From an uncultured Eubacteriales bacterium (GTDB lineage: Bacteria > Bacillota > Clostridia > Oscillospirales > Acutalibacteraceae), in contig ONFG01000002.1 in assembly GCA_900317025.1 (NCBI GenBank), forward strand, positions 1-64,000: DNA of 64,000 nt, read 5' to 3'. This document shows, piece by piece, positions 26,930-35,183 of the stretch (position 1 is the stretch's first letter; each line of letters opens with the position of its first letter). The notes beneath the pieces were generated by a model. The model saw only the letters and a program-made list of their open reading frames with translations. It was not told the DNA's origin and made no database searches. Both the position numbers and the translations under genes were made by a program.

Positions 26930-28444
26930 ATGAAAAAACCTGTAATTTTAATCATCATGGACGGCTACGGCATCGGCGAGGAGTATGGCAACGCCATCAT
27001 GGCGGCAAAGAAGCCTAACCTCGACAGGCTCTTCTCGGAGAACCCGACAACGCAGATCGGCGCTTCGGGCATGGACGTTGGTCTTCCGGACGGTCAGATG
27101 GGCAACAGCGAGGTCGGTCACACCAACATGGGCGCCGGCAGGATCGTCTATCAGATGCTCACAAGGATCACAAAGTCAATAAAAGACGGCGACTTCTTCT
27201 CCAACGAGGCTCTTATGGGCGCAGTTGAGAACTGCAAGAAGAACGGCTCGGCGCTTCACCTGATGGGTCTTCTCTCGCCGGGCGGCGTTCACAGCCACAA
27301 CACCCACCTTTACGGTCTTCTCGAGCTTGCAAAGAAGAACGGTCTTGATAAGGTATATATCCACTGCCTGCTCGACGGACGTGACGTTCCGCCGTCAAGC
27401 GCCGCAGAATATATGGCGGAGCTTGTTGAGAAGACGAAGGAGATCGGCGTCGGCAAGATCGCTACGATCGCAGGCCGCTACTACACGATGGATCGTGATT
27501 CCAACTGGAACAGAGTCGAAAAGGGCTACGCCGCTATGGTCTACGGCGAGGGCGTTGAATGTTCTGACCCCGTAAAGGCAGTCGAGAACTCCTACGCAGA
27601 CGGCGTGACTGACGAGTTCGTAGTTCCGGTAGTAGTTGACAAGGAAGGAACAGTAAAACAAAATGACAGCTTCATCTTCTTCAACTTCCGCCCCGACAGA
27701 GCGCGCCAGATCACAAGAACGTTCGTTGACCCCGACTTCACGGGCTTCGAGCGCAGAAACGGCTTCTTCCCGCTTAACTTCGTATGCTTTGCGCAGTACG
27801 ACGAGACTATGCCGAACGTCGAGATCGCATTCAAGCCCGAAGAGCTTAACAACACGCTCGGTCAGTATATGTCGAGCCTTGGCAAGCAGCAGCTTCGTAT
27901 CGCCGAAACGGAGAAGTACGCTCACGTAACGTTCTTCTTCAACGGCGGTATCGAAGACGTTTACGACGGCGAAGACAGGATCCTTGTAAACTCCCCGAAG
28001 GTCGCAACATACGACCTCAAGCCCGAGATGAGCGCTTATGAGGTAACTGAAAAGTGCGTAGCCGCTATCGAGAGCGACAAGTACGACATGATAATCCTCA
28101 ACTTCGCAAACTGCGACATGGTAGGTCACACCGGCGTATTTGAGGCGGCTGTAAAGGCTGTTGAAGCGGTCGACGAGTGCGTAGGCAAGGTCACCGACGC
28201 TATCAAAGCGAAGGGCGGCGTATCCGTTATCACGGCAGACCACGGCAATGCCGACAAGATGATTGCCGAGGACGGCACACCCTTCACGGCTCACACGACC
28301 AACCCTGTTCCGTTCAGCGTTGTAGGCTACCCCTGCAAGCTTCGAGAGGGCGGCTGCCTAGCAGACATCGCTCCGACGATGCTCGAGATCATGGGTATCC
28401 CACAGCCCGCAGAGATGACCGGCACTTCGATCATCGCAAAATAA
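26930..28444 (+). CDS. gpmI: 2,3-bisphosphoglycerate-independent phosphoglycerate mutase
   Basis: The 504-aa Mn-dependent enzyme of the alkaline-phosphatase superfamily has metal Asp in IIMDGYGIG (D11), the phosphorylated Ser in MGNSEVGH (S60), HCLLDGRDVPP, and the second metal cluster NFANCDMVGHTG and TADHGNAD. The start is ATG at 26930 with ACGAGG upstream; a TTG at 26909 overlapping the tpiA stop is an unlikely start. It completes the lower-glycolysis operon. Confidence 0.97.
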   Translation: MKKPVILIIMDGYGIGEEYGNAIMAAKKPNLDRLFSENPTTQIGASGMDVGLPDGQMGNSEVGHTNMGAGRIVYQMLTRITKSIKDGDFFSNEALMGAVENCKKNGSALHLMGLLSPGGVHSHNTHLYGLLELAKKNGLDKVYIHCLLDGRDVPPSSAAEYMAELVEKTKEIGVGKIATIAGRYYTMDRDSNWNRVEKGYAAMVYGEGVECSDPVKAVENSYADGVTDEFVVPVVVDKEGTVKQNDSFIFFNFRPDRARQITRTFVDPDFTGFERRNGFFPLNFVCFAQYDETMPNVEIAFKPEELNNTLGQYMSSLGKQQLRIAETEKYAHVTFFFNGGIEDVYDGEDRILVNSPKVATYDLKPEMSAYEVTEKCVAAIESDKYDMIILNFANCDMVGHTGVFEAAVKAVEAVDECVGKVTDAIKAKGGVSVITADHGNADKMIAEDGTPFTAHTTNPVPFSVVGYPCKLREGGCLADIAPTMLEIMGIPQPAEMTGTSIIAK

Positions 28445-28464
28445 CGTTTCTACTATATATGAAA

Positions 28465-28500
28465 AGAGCGGCTGTCAGGCGACGGCCGCTCTCTGTTATT
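28465..28500 (+). terminator. Terminator after gpmI
   Basis: The stem AGAGCGGC/GCCGCTCT (28465-28492) has a 12-nt loop, followed by CTGTTATTT. Confidence 0.65.
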
Positions 28501-28796
28501 TGCCCCAAAAGCGTGGTTTTTCGATATTATCATAAAAAAGAAGCGGTTGTGGGGTATATGAAGGGCTTTTTATTGTGGCAACTTTCACAAAAAATTCACA
28601 AAAATTTCTATACAGACCCGATGAGGCACACTTTCACGCTTGAAAGAGTATGTTTAATATTCTCAAATAATGGGATAGGAAATATCATATTTTGTTACAA
28701 TTGTTAATAGTGAGTTCAAAAATTTCCAAAAAATACATATTTTGATACTAAACTTTATAAGAAGCGCCGAAAGAATTTCTTTGGAAGATTATTCTA

Positions 28797-28832
28797 TTGC
28801 ATTAATTTTTAAACTGTGGTAAAATATCCACA
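28797..28832 (+). promoter_or_regulatory. Promoter of the small dockerin protein, with operator-like dyad
   Basis: TTGCAT (28797-28802) and TAAAAT (28820-28825) are 17 bp apart. An inverted repeat TGTGG-8 bp-CCACA (28815-28832) straddles the -10. The rest of the 490-bp gap is AT-rich with nothing else I can identify. Confidence 0.5.
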
Positions 28833-28936
28833 TAACAAAAAGTAGCATGCATTTTGTTATGAATTTGTTTTTTTACAGAATGCTTGTGCCTTGAACTGCA
28901 AGTGAGGGGGACAAGAAAAAACACAAGGAGGAAAAT

Positions 28937-29794
28937 ATGATGAACAAGAAAACTTCGTACAAGCGTATCGTAAGCCTGGTTCTTGCTGTGTTTATGGTTG
29001 CTTCCCTGCTTTCTGTTTCCGCAGTAGCTGATAACAAGATCATCTACGTTAACGGCGAGCTTGCAGTAGAAGGCAACACGTACGAGAGCGGTGCAGTCGT
29101 TACTATCGCTACAGACGATACTGTTACAGTAACAGTTAACGACAAGAAAGTTGAGCTCAACGACAACAAGGCTTTCACACTCTCTACAGAGACAGCTGAC
29201 ACAGCTGATGAAGCTAAGGCTACAACAGACACACCGGATACTCCGGACGTTCCTGTAGAAGCAGGCAGCGTAACTATCAGGGTTTACAATGCTGACGGCG
29301 ACCTCATTGCTGAGGTAACAATCGTTCTCACAGAGAAGAAGGCTACACAGGATACACCTGACACACCGGATACACCGGATACACCGGATACACCGGACAC
29401 ACTTGACACACCGGATACTTCGGATGAAAGCTCGGATGAGCCCGAGACTGAGGACGAGCCGCAGCCCGAGACTAAGGACGAGCCGCAGCCCGAGACTAAG
29501 GACGAGCCGACTCCGGTTGAGACAGACGACACACCTGACACACCTGACACACCGGATCAGCCCCAGAAGGTTAGAGTACTCAACGGCGACGTTGACGGCG
29601 ACGGTATGATCACAAGCTACGACGCACTTCTTATCCTCAGAAACTCTCTCAAAATGGAAGTGTTCAATAAGATCCAGCAGGCTCAGGCAGATGTAAACGG
29701 CGACGGCATTTATTCCGACGACGCACTCCTCGTACTGAGATCCACTATCGGTCTCGATACGATCACACCTGAGTACATCGAGGTTGAGATCTGA
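28937..29794 (+). CDS. Secreted dockerin protein with DTP-repeat linker
   Basis: The 285-aa protein starts with a signal peptide (VSLVLAVFMVASLLSVSAVA), then a small beta-rich domain to about 130, a long linker of repeated DTP and (Q/D)EPQPETK units to about 210, and a C-terminal type I dockerin with two calcium-binding repeats: GDVDGDGMITSYDALLILRN and ADVNGDGIYSDDALLVLRST. The dockerin should bind a cohesin on a scaffoldin or the cell surface. It has no catalytic domain. AAGGAGG precedes the start. Confidence 0.88.
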   Translation: MMNKKTSYKRIVSLVLAVFMVASLLSVSAVADNKIIYVNGELAVEGNTYESGAVVTIATDDTVTVTVNDKKVELNDNKAFTLSTETADTADEAKATTDTPDTPDVPVEAGSVTIRVYNADGDLIAEVTIVLTEKKATQDTPDTPDTPDTPDTPDTLDTPDTSDESSDEPETEDEPQPETKDEPQPETKDEPTPVETDDTPDTPDTPDQPQKVRVLNGDVDGDGMITSYDALLILRNSLKMEVFNKIQQAQADVNGDGIYSDDALLVLRSTIGLDTITPEYIEVEI

Positions 29795-29855
29795 TTATTC
29801 AGACCACAGCTTAAACGTTGAGTTATAAATGCATGCGATAGCTTAACTACAATAC

Positions 29856-29890
29856 AGCGGACATTCTTCGGAGTGTCCGCTCTTTGTTTT
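29856..29890 (+). terminator. Terminator after the dockerin gene
   Basis: A perfect 8-bp stem AGCGGACA/TGTCCGCT is followed by CTTTGTTTT. Confidence 0.85.
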
Positions 29891-30023
29891 GAATATTTTA
29901 AACATTTTTCATTAAATATTAAAATTTGTATTGTAAAATCGAAAATGCGTGAATCTGTAACGCTTTGCTGAATAATGCAGAGCTTTAAACTTGATAATAA
30001 AAGACAATTTAGCAATTGCCTTT

Positions 30024-30064
30024 AATAATACAAAGACGAAGGCTTTCCTGTATTATTCGTTTTT
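30024..30064 (+). terminator. Hairpin with T-tract in front of the FkbM gene
   Basis: A 9-bp perfect stem AATAATACA/TGTATTATT has a 16-nt loop and is followed by CGTTTTT, 37 bp before the methyltransferase start. It may be a second terminator or an attenuator. Confidence 0.5.
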
Positions 30065-30100
30065 GAATTATAAGTTTTCATTTCCACAGGGGGTGAGTTT

Positions 30101-31156
30101 ATGAGCTTGTTTGTAAGCAGAGAGCAGTCTCTTGTCGAGCGGCTCAGAGCCGAAAAGCGCCCGATCGTCGTGTACGGCATGGGCAACGGTGCCGACAAGA
30201 TATTCGATCTTTGCGAGCGCCACAACATCAGAATAACCGACATATACGCAAGCGACGAGTTTGTAAGAGGTCACAGCTTTCACGGCATACGGGTCAAGAA
30301 ATACTCCGAGATCTGCGAGCTTTACGGCGATTTCGTTATCCTGCTTGCCTTTGCCGTCTTCCGCGACGACCTTATGGAGCGCATCGACCGTATGGCGCAC
30401 GAGCACACGCTGCTCGTTCCCGATGTGCCGCTTTTCGGCAGCACAGTATTTGACTATGATTTCTTCGAGGCAAACCTCGACAGCGTAAACAAGGCGTACT
30501 CGCTGCTTGCCGACGAGAAGTCTAAGCAGGTCTTTGCCGATATAATAAACGCAAAGCTTACGGGAGATTACTTCCTTTTGCGCCGATGCGAGACCGGCAG
30601 GGAAGAGGTCTTCGAGAATATTATTCGCCTTTCCTATAACGAGCGCTACGTCGACCTGGGCGCATACGACGGCGACACGATAACCGAATTTCTCGCTCAG
30701 ACGGGCGGGCGATACTCAAAAATAACCGCCTTTGAGCCTGACAGAAAGAACAGGGCGAAGCTTGAGTACAAGTACGCCTCGCTCGACGGGCTGAAGGTCT
30801 GCCCCTACGCCTCGTGGAACGAGAACACGACGCTCACGTTCTGCGGTAACGGAGGCAGAATGTCGTGTATCGACGACGACGGCTATGAGGTCGAGGCGAG
30901 AGCCGTTGACAGCGTCGTTATGAGCGCCACATACGTCAAAATGGACGTCGAGGGCGCAGAGCGTGAAACGCTTCTTGGCTGCCGCAGGCTTATTGAGCGC
31001 TGTGCGCCGAAGCTTGCCGTGTCGGCGTACCACCGTGCGGGCGACATCTTCACTCTGCCTTTGCTTATTCACGAGCTTGATCCCGATTACAAGATCTATA
31101 TTCGCCACCACAAGTACGTTCCCGCTTGGGAGACTAACATCTACTGCTCGAAGTGA
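30101..31156 (+). CDS. FkbM-family SAM-dependent methyltransferase
   Basis: The 351-aa protein has an N-terminal Rossmann-like domain (PIVVYGMGNGADKIFDLCE, about 20-38) common in sugar-related FkbM proteins, then a class I methyltransferase fold: YVDLGAYDGDTITEF (about 184-198), ITAFEPDRKN and VKMDVEGAERETLLG. FkbM enzymes methylate hydroxyls of sugars or polyketides; an envelope glycan is a fair guess. GGGGGTG precedes the ATG. It converges on a BofC-like gene with a 3-bp gap. Confidence 0.88.
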   Translation: MSLFVSREQSLVERLRAEKRPIVVYGMGNGADKIFDLCERHNIRITDIYASDEFVRGHSFHGIRVKKYSEICELYGDFVILLAFAVFRDDLMERIDRMAHEHTLLVPDVPLFGSTVFDYDFFEANLDSVNKAYSLLADEKSKQVFADIINAKLTGDYFLLRRCETGREEVFENIIRLSYNERYVDLGAYDGDTITEFLAQTGGRYSKITAFEPDRKNRAKLEYKYASLDGLKVCPYASWNENTTLTFCGNGGRMSCIDDDGYEVEARAVDSVVMSATYVKMDVEGAERETLLGCRRLIERCAPKLAVSAYHRAGDIFTLPLLIHELDPDYKIYIRHHKYVPAWETNIYCSK

Positions 31157-31159
31157 CTT

Positions 31160-31450
31160 TTAGCTGCAATAGTCCTCAAGCGTGCGGCTCATAGCCCTAG
31201 CCCCGTAAACCTCGACGCCGGAGCGCAGCATCACGCGGTCGAGTGGCGTAAGGTCTTTCACCTCGATGTCGGTCACGAGAAACGGCTCGCTTTCGCCAAG
31301 CTCGAAGCAGGCGACAAAGCCGCCCTCGTCGCGGAAAACGTACGTCCTGTTGCAGTCGCCCGGCACAGGCTCTTCGTGGGCAGCACCGATCAGCGCGCCT
31401 ATTGCAACGCAGACGGCGACGGCAGCGGCGGCAAGGATAAGCTTTTTCAT
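31160..31450 (-). CDS. Small exported protein resembling the BofC C-terminal domain
   Basis: The 96-aa protein has an N-terminal TM or signal segment (LILAAAAVAVCVAIGALIGA, 4-23), then a compact domain: YVFRDEGGFVACFELG, PFLVTDIEVKDLTPLDRVML, SGVEVYGARAM and LEDYCS at the end. That order (Y-x-x-K/R-x-x-x-G, acidic start of a helix, LEDY-x-S end) is the pattern I know from BofC C-terminal-like proteins of spore formers. The start is ATG at 31450 with GGGGGAAA upstream; the longer frame to 31561 has no support. The function is not known. Confidence 0.62.
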   Translation of the reverse strand: MKKLILAAAAVAVCVAIGALIGAAHEEPVPGDCNRTYVFRDEGGFVACFELGESEPFLVTDIEVKDLTPLDRVMLRSGVEVYGARAMSRTLEDYCS

Positions 31451-31708
31451 AATATTTCCCCCATTGTCAGATATCGTAAAACGCTTTTCAACGCATGATC
31501 TTTTACGATTATCTTTCGTCAATATGCCGCCATTATCCGCGGAAATTATGTGAAATTGCACAATTAGATTTTTAAATCTGCCAATTTTTGAGAGATTAGT
31601 ATATTTATTTTTTTCATAGAAAATGTTATAATAAGCTATAATAGCATCGGTATATGAAAAATCGACTGAAACTTACGGGCTGCGCCCGCATTAAGGAGGT
31701 CTCAGAGA

Positions 31709-34300
31709 GTGAGAAAAACCGATATTTCCGATTACTCCGATTACACCGACAACAGCGACGTCAAGGAAAGCGCCGGCAGAGAGATAGCCGGAGCGGCAGG
31801 AACGGCGGTCAAAGGCTCGTTCCTCTTCGTCTGGAGGATAATCCTCACGCTTCTTATGGTGCTTGTTGTCGCAGGCATCATAATCGGTATCTCAATGGTC
31901 ATCTACGTTGCGAGCATCGCGCGCGAACCTACGGGCATCGACCTGCACAGCGCAAAGCTCAACGAGACGAGCTACATCTATACCTACGATAAAAACGGAA
32001 ACGCTCAGCAGTATATGCAGCTTTATACGTCAGAGAACCGCGTGATGGTGCCTTTTGACGATATCCCCGACAACATGAAGAAAGCGATCGTAGCGATCGA
32101 GGATAAGCGTTTCTACGAGCACCACGGTGTCGACTGGTACCGTACCGGCGGCGCTATCTTTCGCCTGTCTACGGGCAGCGGTCAGTTCGGTGGTTCGACG
32201 CTCACCCAGCAGCTTATCAAGAACATTTCGGGCGACAACGACGTTTCCATCACCCGTAAGCTCAAAGAGATCTTCCGCGCGCTCAACGTTGAGCGTGAAT
32301 TCACGAAGGACGAGATACTCGAGGCTTACCTCAACACCGTAAACTTCGGCGGCAACAACAACGGTATCCAGGCTGCGGCTACAGCCTACTTCAATAAAGA
32401 CGTAAAGGATCTTACGCTCGCGCAGTGCGCCGCTATCGTTGGCATTACCCAGAACCCGAGCAAATACAACCCTCTCGTATTCCCTGAGTACAACAAGGAA
32501 CGCCGCGAGACGGTTCTCAATCAGATGTATGTTCAGGGGAAGATAACGAAGGAGGAGTACGACGCGGCTATGGCGGAATCCGCCACAATGGAGTTTGTCG
32601 ATCCCAACGACTTTATCGACGAAGAAGCAGAGCAACTCGATATCGAGGAGATCCAGAACTGGTACATTGACACGCTCTTCTCCGATCTCAAGAGCGACCT
32701 TGCGGAGTACCTCGACATCAGCGAGGAGGCTGCGTCCAATAAGATCTACACGGAGGGCCTGAAGGTCTACTGCGCAATGGATATCGACGTTCAGACCCAG
32801 GCGGAGAACACGATCAAAAATTACTTCAAGGCAAACGCAGGTCTTGCGGACCCCGAGCTTCAGTGCGGCTTCTGCATGATGGATTTCGACGGCAGGATAA
32901 TCTCGATCGTCGGCTCCAATAAAGAAAAGGAAGTAAACCTCGAGTGGAACAGAGCGGTTGATTCTGCGCTCCAGCCGGGTTCTACCATCAAGGGCGTAAC
33001 GGCTTACCCGCTCGCCATCAATAACGGCAACCTTACGTATTCCTCGCTCGTTCACGACGTGCCGCTCGACGGCTGGTTCCAGGATACGGGCGCGGCAGGT
33101 CCTAATAACTGGTATATGTCGTTCTACGGAGATATGCTTCTCCCGACGGCTCTTGAGATGTCCTCGAACTGTCCGCCGGCTCAGGTTCTTGTAAATCTTG
33201 TAGACCCCAACGGCAATGATGGCGTACGCTACGCCTACGACTACGTAACTAACAAGCTCGGCTGGTCGCACCTTAACTACGAGATCGACTCGCAGAACAC
33301 CGCAGGTCTTGCGATCGGTGGTTTCAACGGCGGTGTTACCGTACGCGAAATGGCGAAGGCATATACGCTGCTCGGCAACGGCGGAAAGGCGTACAAGCCC
33401 TACACATATTATTACGTTACCGATGCCGAGGACAACATCATCTTCGACAACAGGGAGCAGGATCCGATCCAGGCTCTTACCGAAGAGACGGCGGCAATCA
33501 TGAACCGCCTGCTCAACTTCAACATTCAGACGTCTCACTCGACTAACGCCGGCGAGACGAGGATAAACGGCTGGGACATCATCGGTAAGACCGGTACGAC
33601 CGACGCCGACAACGACTCCTGGTTCTGTGGCTGCTCGCCGTACGCTGCGGCGTCTATCTGGGTCGGCTACGATACGCCGAGAACGGTTCCCGACGCAACG
33701 GTAGCGACGAAGCTCTGGAAGATACTCATGGAGCAGTATCTCACTGGCAAGGAGCATAAGGATTACACCTTCCCCGACGACCTTATCGTCTGCCACTACT
33801 GTCCCTACACCGGACTTCTTGCCAATACGGGCTGCGGCGGCGGATACTACGGCTACTACAACAAGAGCAATCTCCCCGAGTACTGTACGTATCACGGCGG
33901 CTACAACGAGCCTTACCAGACGTGGGGCGAGATCCACGCCAACGACGCTCAGAACACCGTGAGCGTTCAGGCTACGAACTCCGCAACGGGTGAATACGAG
34001 CAGTATTACGAGCACAACAATAACGTAAACCTCTACGGCCAAGACTACTACGACAACGACGAAGAAGAGGATTACGACGATTCCTATGATAACGACGGCA
34101 CCGGTACAGGCGCCGGTGATGTGACCCCCGCACCCGCGGACGGCGGCGATGCGACAGGCGGCGACATCACCCCGGCACCGGCAGACGGCGGCATAACGCC
34201 CGCACCGGCAGCAGATGGCGGTGACGCAGCAGCGCCCGCGGCTGACGCAGGTGGCGCAGCAGACGCCGCAGACGGTGCGCAGACGGTGAATGATCAATAA
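31709..34300 (+). CDS. Class A penicillin-binding protein (transglycosylase/transpeptidase)
   Basis: The 863-aa bifunctional peptidoglycan synthase has one TM at about 45-70, a GT51 domain with the catalytic Glu in AIEDKRFYEHHG (near 131) and GGSTLTQQLIKN, and a transpeptidase domain with the SxxK serine in PGSTIKG (about 425), the SxN motif in MSSNCP (about 485) and KTGTTD (about 627). The tail from about 780 is Asp/Pro/Ala-rich with repeated TPAPADGG. The start is GTG at 31709 with AAGGAGG 9 bp upstream. It is a PonA/PBP1a-type protein. Confidence 0.95.
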   Translation: MRKTDISDYSDYTDNSDVKESAGREIAGAAGTAVKGSFLFVWRIILTLLMVLVVAGIIIGISMVIYVASIAREPTGIDLHSAKLNETSYIYTYDKNGNAQQYMQLYTSENRVMVPFDDIPDNMKKAIVAIEDKRFYEHHGVDWYRTGGAIFRLSTGSGQFGGSTLTQQLIKNISGDNDVSITRKLKEIFRALNVEREFTKDEILEAYLNTVNFGGNNNGIQAAATAYFNKDVKDLTLAQCAAIVGITQNPSKYNPLVFPEYNKERRETVLNQMYVQGKITKEEYDAAMAESATMEFVDPNDFIDEEAEQLDIEEIQNWYIDTLFSDLKSDLAEYLDISEEAASNKIYTEGLKVYCAMDIDVQTQAENTIKNYFKANAGLADPELQCGFCMMDFDGRIISIVGSNKEKEVNLEWNRAVDSALQPGSTIKGVTAYPLAINNGNLTYSSLVHDVPLDGWFQDTGAAGPNNWYMSFYGDMLLPTALEMSSNCPPAQVLVNLVDPNGNDGVRYAYDYVTNKLGWSHLNYEIDSQNTAGLAIGGFNGGVTVREMAKAYTLLGNGGKAYKPYTYYYVTDAEDNIIFDNREQDPIQALTEETAAIMNRLLNFNIQTSHSTNAGETRINGWDIIGKTGTTDADNDSWFCGCSPYAAASIWVGYDTPRTVPDATVATKLWKILMEQYLTGKEHKDYTFPDDLIVCHYCPYTGLLANTGCGGGYYGYYNKSNLPEYCTYHGGYNEPYQTWGEIHANDAQNTVSVQATNSATGEYEQYYEHNNNVNLYGQDYYDNDEEEDYDDSYDNDGTGTGAGDVTPAPADGGDATGGDITPAPADGGITPAPAADGGDAAAPAADAGGAADAADGAQTVNDQ

Positions 34301-34309
34301 CAAACAAAA

Positions 34310-34347
34310 GCAGCGACCGGAGGGAAGACCTTCGGTCGCTTTTGTTG
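34310..34347 (+). terminator. Terminator after the class A PBP
   Basis: The stem AGCGACCGGAGG/CCTTCGGTCGCT is followed by TTTTGTTG, in the gap to the converging flavodoxin gene. Confidence 0.85.
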
Positions 34348-34394
34348 TGTGTATAAAGCTTATGGCGCTCGGACGTGTGCGCGCAGGGAGAGTA

Positions 34395-34871
34395 TCAGAG
34401 AATGCTTTCTGCCCATTTTTTCAGCTCGTCAGCGCCGACGTCTGAGGCAAAGCGCTTGCCCTCCAGAAGAATCGCGTCGGGGCAGGAGGGAGCGAGCTTC
34501 TCATTAGTTTTTCCCATGCCGCTCGAGCCGGAGGTCGCAAACGGGATCACCTTTTTGTCGGCAAGATCATATTCCTCTAGGAAGGTGTTAATAATAGTCG
34601 GGGCAACGTACCACCAGATCGGGAAGCCGACAAAAACGGCGTCGTACTTCGTGATGTCTTCAACTCTGCCGGCGATCTGTGGGCGGGAGTCTGCGTCCTT
34701 CATTTCAAGGCTCGATCTGCTGTTCGGGTTTTTCCAGTCGAGGTCGGCCGAGGTATACGGGATCACGGGGAGTATCTCGAAAAGGTCGCCTTCGGTGGCT
34801 TCGCTAAGCTTCTTTGCTACGCCCTCCGTTACGCCCGACGCAGAAAAATATGCTACCAGAATATTGCTCAT
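34395..34871 (-). CDS. Flavodoxin
   Basis: The 158-aa FMN electron-transfer protein has the phosphate loop YFSASGVTEGVAKKL (about 7-21) and the isoalloxazine loops YDAVFVGFPIWWYVAP and FATSGSSGMGKT. The WWY and SGSSG motifs are those of the NADPH-quinone-type flavodoxin subgroup. The start is the ATG at 34871 with AAGGAGG upstream; the frame extending to 34913 covers that site. It may serve a reductase elsewhere in the genome. Confidence 0.9.
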   Translation of the reverse strand: MSNILVAYFSASGVTEGVAKKLSEATEGDLFEILPVIPYTSADLDWKNPNSRSSLEMKDADSRPQIAGRVEDITKYDAVFVGFPIWWYVAPTIINTFLEEYDLADKKVIPFATSGSSGMGKTNEKLAPSCPDAILLEGKRFASDVGADELKKWAESIL

Positions 34872-35081
34872 ATAAATAACCTCCTTGAAGGTGCTGCCTG
34901 CGGTCTGCCGCAAAAGACAACACTGCGCTCTATTTTACATTACCATTTTATTACAAATCATGGGCAGAATCAATAGTTTAATTACACTGTTCATAAATAT
35001 TTTACACATCTTGCAGAATGGCTAAGATCAAGGGAGAAGGGCGAGGCGAGAAAGGTTTCATTTATCATATCGTGACGGATT

Positions 35082-35121
35082 TTTAAGTAAAGTTTAAGCA
35101 GATGTTTAAGTAAAATTTAAG
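35082..35121 (+). promoter_or_regulatory. Four phased TTTAAG direct repeats
   Basis: TTTAAG occurs at 35082, 35093, 35105 and 35116, spaced 11, 12 and 11 bp. They lie just upstream of a TATCAT -10-like element (35131-35136) and 63 bp before the lipoprotein gene. Direct repeats one helical turn apart are the binding pattern of OmpR/PhoB-family response regulators, so two dimers could bind here and activate the gene. Confidence 0.7.
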
Positions 35122-35183
35122 TAAATCGGGTATCATTAATATCAAGAAAGAAACACCGGGGACGCCCCGCAGGAGGTATAACG

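Noticed and set aside
32030..34303. 757-aa open frame antisense to the class A PBP
   Set aside because: The plus strand has all GT51 and transpeptidase motifs; the antisense product is Arg/Val-rich low-quality sequence.
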